From the NCBI GenBank assembly GCA_949752795.1, contig OX457070.1, forward strand, positions 38,899,185 to 38,963,184: a DNA stretch of 64,000 nt. The letters are read 5' to 3'. The DNA comes from Hyperoodon ampullatus. Taxonomy: Eukaryota; Chordata; Mammalia; Artiodactyla; Ziphiidae. Shown here piece by piece: positions 56,532 through 64,000 of the stretch (the first letter of the stretch is position 1; each line of letters begins with the position of its first letter). The notes under the pieces were generated by a model. It ran no database searches and was not told where the DNA came from. It saw nothing but the letters and a program-made list of their open reading frames with translations. The translations under genes and the position numbers were made by a program.

Positions 56532-56823
56532 TAATAAGAGTACCCAACTTAAAACGTAGCACATTTTACAGTTCTTTTCCAAGTGCATTCACATTTACAA
56601 CTCACATACTCCATAAGGCATTCCAGAATTTAAGAACCACATAATTGACCAGACTCAGGATGCTTAGGAAAGCCACCACACATTACATTTCTGAAGCAGT
56701 GTCTGTTCTCCTCATCCCGGTGTTCTGGGCAGTGCCATTTGTTGCAGGATCTGTTAGGGGAAGGGTCTCATATTAAGTGTTAATTATGGATGCAATGGGT
56801 GAAAAGAAGTAGAATTTTTAATT
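56532..56823. other. Unique noncoding sequence
   Basis: Nothing recognised with confidence. Confidence 0.5.
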
Positions 56824-56942
56824 TGTTTGTTTGTTTGTTTGGCTGCACCGCACGGCTTGCGGGTTCCCCGACCAGGGATTGAACCTGCACCCTCAGCAGT
56901 GAAAGCATGGAGTCTCAACTACTGGGCTGCCAGGGAGTTCCC
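56824..56942 (-). mobile_element. Short tRNA-head SINE relic
   Basis: Plus-strand (TTTG)n tail, then GGCTGCACCGCACGGCTTGC, GGGTTCCCCGACCAGGGATT then GAACCTGCACC (B-box region), ending CTGCCAGGGAGTTCCC. About 119 bp, without the GC-rich CHR tail module. Target-site duplication is weak (TAATTT on both sides). Confidence 0.85.
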
Positions 56943-57882
56943 TAATTTTTTTTTTTTTAATGAAGTAATGTTTTCATTTTTTTGAGAGTTTGGAGAAATA
57001 GAAGCTGGATCAATGAAACAACTTCCCAGCACATCTGCAAATTAACATAAACAAGGTCAATTCAGAATTCAGGACTAGCTCTCCGGACAGACCTCTGCTT
57101 AACAGCCTGTGCGATTAAGCAGTGCCCTCTGTCAACTGAAAATGGTCTGGACGATGCCCACAGCCTGCTGTATGTGTGTGGCTAGGAAAGATACTCTTTC
57201 ATATGCAATTGCCTTTCTGTCACCATCAGTGGAACCGTATGCTAATACATAGTCTGGTTCATTTGTTTTCCAATGGGTTTATACATATTTTTCTTGTTAT
57301 TGTTATTGTGTGATTTAGTTAAATATTTAGTAATTGATAAAATATGACTGCAAGAAGAAGGGGGTTGCTCCTCTGTTATTGAAATGCATGCTTTGGGACC
57401 ACTTGATGAAAGCAAGACACTGGAAAAAAGTGTGCTGTTGAATTAGGCGTGTGTAAGACATCTGCAAAGGATTGGGGGAAGATCATAAAAATTAAGAGCA
57501 CTTTACATTCACATTGCTTTGCAAGTGTTTTAGTTCTCACCCCACTTTAAAGAAACTGAAATCTGAAATTGTAGCTGATGGATGCTATGGATGTGGTTTA
57601 TGCAGGAAAGATGACTTGAACTCCAAACAGCTGATTCAAAGACAATAAACTACTTTTATAAGCTTTAAGATAAAATAAATGTTTAAAGTCTATAGAGATG
57701 ATTTTTTGCAGTTCATGCTTTAACAGACTTTTTCCATTCATTATCCCACTCTAGGTCCTCATTGTAGGGGCTCTGAATCGATTGAAGCATAATGGTTACT
57801 TTCTTCAATGAGGTGTATTTTTATTCCTGTTTTTCAGGAAATGAAGGAAACTGGAAAAGTTTGGTATTAGAAATAGAAGGAC
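56943..57882. other. Unique noncoding sequence
   Basis: AT-rich, with no gene or named repeat. Confidence 0.5.
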
Positions 57883-58110
57883 AGTATTACAGAGTAGGAG
57901 CAAGAGCACAAGATTCGGAACTTGATGGCCCAGCTCTGCCTCTTAGTACAAATAACCTCGAGGAGGTACGTCACTTAACCTTTCTGCACCTGTTTCCTCA
58001 TCTGTAAACTGAAGATAATGATTTTCTTCCCTATCTACCTTGCATAATTGCTCTGACTAGCAAATGATATAATGCGAAACCTTATACATCATCTATGAAT
58101 AGGAGTTAAC
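57883..58110 (+). repeat. MIR SINE relic
   Basis: AGTAGGAGCAAGAGCACAAG, TTGATGGCCCAGCTCTGCCT, CGTCACTTAACCTTTCTGCA and CCTCATCTGTAAACTGAAGA are in MIR order. The apparent acceptor TTTTTCAG just upstream (57832-57839) and the open frame at 57792-58007 run into this MIR and are not called as an exon. Confidence 0.88.
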
Positions 58111-58162
58111 CTCAGCTGCTGCTACTACTGCTGCTATTGCCACTACCATTACTGCTGCTACA
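58111..58162 (+). repeat. Degenerate (CTG/CTA)n triplet repeat
   Basis: CAGCTGCTGCTACTACTGCT, then GCTATTGCCACTACCATTAC and TGCTGCTAC grew out of the 3' end of the MIR. It is interrupted and so probably stable. Confidence 0.85.
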
Positions 58163-61100
58163 ATTAATACTGTGCACCCAGTTATTGCTACTAGGGTGCT
58201 ACTGCGACTAGGGAGAGAGTAGGCACTGGTTCTCCTCAATTCCACATGGTCTTTTCTGGAAGAACAGCTTTGCTTCGGAGAGGGAGAGAGGGCTCGATTA
58301 AGGTTTCGAAGACCATTTTCTAGTTTCCCCTTTGCCACTCACCCCACATGAGACTCTGGAGGAGGCATCCCGGTTCTTACTTGTGTGAAATGAGGTGGAT
58401 GTTACTAACCAGCAGTTTTCAAGCTGCTTTTCTTCAGGGCCTGGGTATCTGCTTCCATCCAGTCAGTTCCATTATTATGTAATTTTATGTAATGTTTCTA
58501 TGTAAAATTTTGTTTAAAGATGAAAAATAAGTTAATATTAAAAAGGGCTTACAAATCCACTGGGTTAGAGGTTCCTTAATGTCTCTTTTGGCTACAAGAT
58601 TTTTCATCTGGTCATTCTGTTAATAATTACGATCCCTGTACCCTGACTCTCAGATGCTGTGGTTGCTTAATTCCCAACTCAATTGCCAGAGCCAAGGAGA
58701 ACAAACTGTCCAAGCAATTAAGTGTCTTGCATATGTGTAAGTGCCAGCTTTCAGCATGTGGTCTGGCCCTTCCCTTAGTGGACAATGGCAGGCTCAAGGT
58801 CCATATGACAATATTTTCTATGCCAGACCTCGGGTCTATCCTTTAAATGGGACCTGAGACCCCTCACACTTCTCAAGAAAATCAAGGGGATTGGCAGATT
58901 GGTGATTGCCTATCGTTTTTAACCAAGGTGTTTTGAAGGCCTGTGTGCCCCTCTCCAAAATATAGGCATTAAAGAGAAGAATGAGTGACTGCTACAGATG
59001 CCTTATTTAAGTCTCTTTGTATAAAATCCTGACTGATAGTGCTTTTGCTGTATATATCTTGATAAATCAATTGGGGAGAAATTCATATTCCAGATGAGGA
59101 GTAGAGAAGCTGTGATTGGATGTTATCATAGGGCCTAGCCTCTGCCCCAGGGAAGGTATTAAAAGGAATCAGATTATTTCTCTCTTTACATCCCTTTGCT
59201 GGAAAGTTCTGGGGTTGTTCTTCCTTCTGTTGCTACCCCACTTCCAGCTGAGCCCCACCCCTGAAGCTCTGGGTACAAGGTTGCTATGTCCATTGAAGAC
59301 TCCCTCACCGAGAGTGGGTCATCACTTGACTGCTTAGCATAGGGGATTAGGGGAGCCTGAAACCCCTTGACTGGACTCATTCTCTTGAGTCCTGTAATAT
59401 CTAACTCATTGTGATCTAAAGAATCAGAGAACTACCGAGGCCAGAGAAGAGAAGTGTCCCTAATGTTCGTAGGTTTCTGAAGCAGTGTTTTTGAGTACTG
59501 ATCCCAGCAGGCCCAAGGTTCTCAATTGTGTTCTATGAATGTTCACTAAGGATGTGGGAGTCTCTTCATTCTGATTTGCATTTGCAGTGAAGAAGGAAGC
59601 TCTGCTCTGTTGCTGGCCAGGCAGATTAATCTCCACCTAGTGTAAAGGTCTCATTTTTCCCACAGTAGGGAACAGACTTTTGCCAACAGAGTCAGATACC
59701 TGAATGATTTAGGTAAATAATATTTTGGTTGTTGGAGGGTTATGACAGGTACTGTCTACATGGTTACTTATTTCCAATGTTTTAGAATTCAGTACTTAAT
59801 TTTTGGAATAATTAATTTATGGAACATAATTTTAGGAGATACATACCATTGCCATTACTTAGGAGTTACAGATGCCTATCCAGAAACATATAAATAAGGA
59901 CCAAAAGAATTCTTCCTGAGGGTTAAGCTCTAAAGTCAACATCCACTGGGTCGGAGCATAGATAAGAGAAACCTCCTTACAGTGATGGAATGACTTTCAA
60001 GTTCAGAAATACCTGGCTGCAAGCCAAGTCACTAAAGTGGCAAAGTTATACAAATAATATGTTTACCAGAGGAGGGACAAATCAGGTATAAAAGTAGAAA
60101 AAGAGGAGGATCCCAGCTGTAAACTATGGCTCATCCAAGTACCATCCAGGGGAGAAGGAACCTCAGTTTGCTAATGTGATGCTGTGGGCAAGATAGGTAT
60201 GTCAGGCAACACCATCTGCATGCCAACCATACAACTGATTCTTCTTGTTCTGATTTATAAAAACTTCTGATGAGAGTTCACCTTACCATGAGGCTCTAGC
60301 CTTGGGAGGAAAACCACCTGGGCAGCCAGACCCAAGGATTTTGGTCTAAATGAGAGTAGTATTTCTCATTATAAGTGAATAAATAAACACTCAGGTTTTA
60401 TAATTCTCTTGAGCTTGACTTGCATGAGTCTACTAGTAAGATGCAGGCTGTTCTTGGTGTGCTGACAAATCAGTTCCCAAGGGGTGTCAGAAATGCAGAC
60501 CAAATCCTAATTAACCATGGATGCAGTTGCCTGTGTCCATCAGGGTAAATGCACCAACAAAATGAACGTGGCCCTATGAGGCCTCATGGGAGACAGCTTG
60601 TTGGCCCTCCCACGTAGGCACACCCTTCTGTACGTCTGTACTGTGACACCATTTCCTCTAATTGGAATTATCCACTGGTGATAGGCAAAGTGAGTGCACA
60701 TACCAGGAGGTAGGTCGGATCCCTGTGACTCTCCTTCCCTCCATTTTACCAGAGCAGACAAAAGAACTGTTGAGTCCTCAAGTCTAGACTTGAACATCTT
60801 CAGCTTTGTTTTTGTCATGCTTAGACCTTGAACACTGGGCATATTTTCAGCAGTGTCACCATGATTTTCTCTCTCTTCAGTTTTTGAATACTGAAATTTT
60901 TCTTTAGGGGAAGAAACTCAAAGGGTAGAAGATAATTCCAGCTTCTCTACCTCTGCCTTAACCAGCATCAGGGTGAGAAATTAAACAACAACAATAAAAA
61001 TTTAATCTGGTTCTCTCACATTTAATGAGTTACCACCATGGCCAGACACTGCTTTACTTAGTGGTGAGACTTAACTGACAGACCATTTCTGTTTTCAAGT

Positions 61101-61984
61101 TGCTTTCAGCTTGGTGTATGGGAGGGGAAAGTTCCTCTTCTAATATCAGAACTCTTTGGGCAACTATTTCTTGTTATAATGGTTATTTATGGGCCCCATG
61201 TGCTCAGGGGCCTTTCATGCCTTAGCCAGTAGACTCAACCTTACACCTGACTCTAGAAAAATACCTGTTTGATTATTCTAGTCCTGGCAATACTTCTGAA
61301 ACTTTGATGCTTCCCTTACTGGTGACTGTAGGTCTGTTCCAGGTAAACTACTAGTTAGCTCATTAGGGTTGGGATGGTGGGGGAAATGCTCTGCTCTGGA
61401 GAACCTGAACTTTCTATGGCCCATCTACATGTATCACCCACTGGATTTGCCTGTCCAAAGTACTGTTTGTGTTCACATGAAATCAGAGCACTGTTTTTTC
61501 CTACATACCTCAGTGGGTGTCAGTGGATTTTGATTCTTGATAAATTTTTTAAGAAATGGAATTTTGGAAGTAAGATCAGCCAATAGGGCAACTCAAACAC
61601 CTCTATCCAGAGGGTCTCCTCCTACCTTTGAAGGACAAGTGCAATATGTAGAAAGAAGCATCCCTATTCACTTAAATATCCTCATGCCCATAATTTGTAG
61701 CTAGTTAAAAAGGCTTTAGTTTCTCATTTATTTACTAGTACCCTGATTTATAATTCTTGCCAATGCCACATCTGGATACCCTGAGCTATCTCAGAATTCT
61801 TAATGTGCCCCCAAACACAGTTAATTTAAATGATATATTTCATAAACTCATGCCATATAGCTATGTAAGAGAAGAGTATTTCTGGAGACTTCAAAAATGA
61901 TTGAGGATGTCAGTTTTAGAGTGTAGTGACAATAGCTGGTACGTATCTAAATGAGGCATCCAATGCATAAAGTTATTATAAGAC
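58163..61984. other. Long unique noncoding stretch
   Basis: About 3.8 kb with no gene or repeat family I can name. The only frame above 90 codons (60540-60842, minus) has no domain. An old, unrecognised retroelement origin for parts of 59.1-60.9 kb cannot be excluded. Confidence 0.4.
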
Positions 61985-62258
61985 CAGTTAGCTTAACATA
62001 AATACCTTCTGATACTTACGTACAGCCTGGTGACTATTGTTAATAATGCTGTATTGCATATTTGGGAGTTGCTAATTTAAAAGATCTCATCACAAGAAAA
62101 AAAATTGTAACTACATGTGGTGACAGATGCTAACTAGACTTAGTGTGGTGATCATTTCACAATATATACAAATAGCAAATCATTATGTTGTACAACTAAA
62201 ACTGATATAACGTTATATGTCAGTTGCACCTCAATAATAAAAAAAGGGCAGTTAGCTT
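61985..62258 (+). mobile_element. 5'-truncated L1 (L1M-type 3'UTR) with target-site duplication
   Basis: Body about 61995-62248. CGTACAGCCTGGTGACTATT, TTAATAATGCTGTATTGCAT, GATCTCATCACAAGAAAAAA, GTGGTGATCATTTCACAATA and ATAACGTTATATGTCAGTTG then CACCTCAATAATAAAAAAAG form a textbook L1 3' end. A perfect 10-bp repeat, CAGTTAGCTT, flanks it at 61985-61994 and 62249-62258. Only the 3'UTR was copied, as is usual for L1. Confidence 0.93.
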
Positions 62259-62345
62259 TGCACAGAGTAAATCTCTGTAATCCAGTAAATTATAAAATTT
62301 CTAGCCTTAGTTTAGCCTTTTGTTCCTTTCTGTGATGGAGTTGAC

Positions 62346-62366
62346 TGTGTGTGTGTGTGTGTGTGT
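62346..62366 (+). repeat. (TG)10 microsatellite
   Basis: Twenty-one bases of alternating TG. Confidence 0.95.
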
Positions 62367-62691
62367 TTTATGTGCATGTGTTTTGGGGAGGTGAGTGGAG
62401 AGTAGACATGAAAATGAAAAAAGTTATTAATAGTACAAATCCTCCCCACAGATGGTAATGGTGAGTCAGTAGCATGGTCATTATACACAAGCAAATGAAT
62501 TTTGGTCTCTTTAATCTTTCATGAAATGAAATTAGTTCTCTTCCTTTAGGTTTTTCCCTGAGCAGAATTTTAGGGAGACTAGGTGATAGTGAAAGTTAGG
62601 GGAACATTATATTAATATGTCCTTAGAATATGAAATAAATACAAAAATGATATAATAACCTGCACAAGTACACTTAGGTATGAATCATTAG

Positions 62692-62810
62692 CTTGTTCAT
62701 TCATTCAATGCCTGCTTATTGGGCACTAGATGCTATTGAGGAGACACCATGACAATTATGGACATAAACATGAATTTGGCAGTCTCTTCTCACATTGTGG
62801 TTGATAATGA
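62692..62810 (-). repeat. L2 3'-end relic
   Basis: GTTCATTCATTCAATGCCTG then CTTATTGGGCACTAGATGCT is the reverse-complement L2 terminus. Confidence 0.75.
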
Positions 62811-62897
62811 ACCTTATTCTCTGAAACAATGGAACAATTCTCCCAGCACAGAACCTGTCCCATAGGCTAGGTAAAGTAAGTGTTTACTGACAAAAGT

Positions 62898-63395
62898 CAC
62901 TGTTTCCCAAAGTGTGCTCTGTGGAACACTAGCCTGGAAGTGCTCTGGGGGAAAAATAATGAAAAAGAGATTCCTAGTCAAAATGTTTGGAAAATAGTAG
63001 CTATTATCTTTCTCTCTTGAGGATTCAGAAAGCACAGTTATATATTTAAGGCTCTGAGAATTTTGTTTAATCTAGCATTTCCAAAGCTCATTTAATTGGG
63101 GTACGCTTTTTTATTTTTATTTTTATTTATTTTTTTTTTTTGTGGTACGCGGGCCTCTCACTGCTGTGGCCTCTCCCGTTGCGGAGCACAGGCTCCGGAC
63201 GCGCAGGCTCAGCGGCCATGGCTCACGGGCCTAGCCGCTCCGCGGCATGCGGGATCTTCCCGGACTGGGGCACGAACCCATGTCCCCTGCATCGGCAGGC
63301 GGGCTCTCAACCACTGCGCCACCAGGGAAGCCCGGGGTACGCTTTTTTAAAGAAAACTTAGTAACCCCCGTGGAACACATGTTAGGGAATACCAG
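62898..63395. mobile_element. hAT-type DNA element split by a CHR SINE
   Basis: The left end CACTGTTTCCCAAAGTGTGC then TCTGTGGAACAC (62898-62929) and the right end CCCGTGGAACACATGTTAGG then GAATACCAG (to about 63395) are imperfect inverted repeats of one ancient element. The internal landmark AATCTAGCATTTCCAAAGCT lies just before the insertion. The SINE at 63114-63333 interrupts it; removing the SINE and one duplication copy rejoins the element. Exact family name is uncertain. Confidence 0.75.
63098..63349 (-). mobile_element. CHR-type SINE nested in a hAT-type element
   Basis: Body 63114-63333. The perfect 16-bp duplication GGGGTACGCTTTTTTA lies at 63098-63113 and 63334-63349, the longest in this window. 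The tail is compound (TTTTTAT units then 13 T). CpGs are nearly all intact. Confidence 0.97.
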
Positions 63396-63642
63396 ACTAA
63401 ATGAAAGTGAAAATCAGTGTCGGAAAGACCTCTAATAGTTTAAACAAGCCATGGAAACCTTCAGTTCCTCCCCTGACTGCATGACTGAGGCCCCATCCCT
63501 CAGAGCCCTCATTATTGTGTCTTTTTGACTTAGTTCAGAAGAAAAATTTTGACTAACACTAGTAATATTGGAATATATATGTACACACACACATATATAA
63601 AACACACATATATATACATACATACCTATGTATATGCATATA

Positions 63643-63674
<32 letters not shown>

Positions 63675-64000
63675 CATATACACACATAAATATAGTTTGT
63701 AAAGCAAAACATCACTAGACAAAAACACACCAGTCTTAAAAATTACTGCCATTATAGTTCTTAAGAAATCACACTTCAAGCAAATTCTAGGTATCTTTCT
63801 ATCCCAAGTCACCTCGATGATTTTTATATTATTAACCACACGAGTAGAATTTAATGGGAATAGCTCAAATAAAACTTGCCCTCACACTACCTTTGATTGT
63901 CAGTTTCCATTTCCTGAATGGCATTGATGGGGGTTCTACTTGAAATCTTTCTGAAATCTTTGAGGATTCCTTCTACATTTAAGAAATATGAATCAAGTTT
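63396..64000. other. Unique sequence around a compound AC/AT repeat
   Basis: No gene is recognised. The 135-codon minus-strand frame (63432-63839) passes through the microsatellite and is an artefact of it. Confidence 0.5.
63572..63690. repeat. Compound alternating purine-pyrimidine microsatellite
   Basis: Interleaved (AC)n, (AT)n, (CATA)n and (GT)n blocks, about 119 bases, nearly all alternating purine/pyrimidine. The left ACACACATATATATAC block is roughly complementary to the right ATATATGTGTGTGTGT block, so the sequence could fold as a cruciform or adopt Z-DNA. Confidence 0.9.

Noticed and set aside
57832..58007. Apparent acceptor TTTTTCAG with an open frame, a possible exon
   Set aside because: The frame runs into a well-ordered MIR at 57883-58110, so chance openness and repeat-derived signals explain it better.
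63432..63839. 135-codon minus-strand frame with Tyr/Ile/His-Thr repeats
   Set aside because: Direct translation of the AC/AT microsatellite.
1..64000. CRISPR array, operon, prophage or other prokaryotic system
   Set aside because: Mammalian interspersed repeats throughout exclude a prokaryotic origin. The only regular repeats are SINEs, microsatellites and the 87-bp array.

Overview
This is nuclear DNA from a mammal, almost certainly a cetacean (whale or dolphin). The main evidence is eight copies of a roughly 200-bp tRNA-derived SINE whose sequence I recognise as the cetacean-expanded CHR family (CHR = Cetacea, Hippopotamidae, Ruminantia), plus one long CHR-type copy and two shorter tRNA-head SINEs. 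Most of the eight have clean target-site duplications, poly(A) tails and many intact CpGs, so they are fairly young. The background is ordinary mammalian intergenic or deep-intronic sequence, full of ancient L2, MIR, hAT-type, L1M and LTR-like relics.

I find no protein-coding gene, rRNA gene, functional tRNA gene, CRISPR array or operon. The open reading frames are short, start at random positions and mostly lie across repeats. Many of the longer and recurrent ones are translations of the CHR SINE.

Layout. 1-11 kb: one CHR SINE, an unusual block of about 87-bp units in inverted and direct orientation (2673-3040), MER5A-like, L2 and MIR relics, and an ATTA-rich candidate conserved noncoding element (10230-10530). 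11-20 kb: long CHR SINE, a (TG)27 microsatellite, an L2, several MIRs, candidate conserved blocks at 15.4 and 17.8 kb, and a second short CHR SINE. 20-36 kb: long stretches of unique sequence, four CHR SINEs (one in the opposite orientation), hAT and LTR-like relics and microsatellites. 36.7-38 kb: the strongest candidate regulatory cluster, with CpGs retained outside SINEs, homeodomain-like motifs and one small open frame behind a good splice acceptor. 38-55 kb: further SINEs, L2/MIR/hAT relics, a split L1M 3' end, a polypurine tract and a 16-bp GATA/E-box palindrome. 55.4-56.5 kb: a second candidate conserved cluster followed by a possible exon. 56.5-64 kb: unique sequence, a 5'-truncated L1 with target-site duplication, and a CHR SINE nested inside an older hAT-type element.

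The simplest reading is a gene desert or large intron near a developmental gene, holding a few probable enhancers. That is inference from sequence texture, since no alignment was possible. I did not find a new biological system. The observations most worth checking are the 87-bp unit array, the two conserved-looking clusters with their possible exons, and the nested or young SINE insertions.
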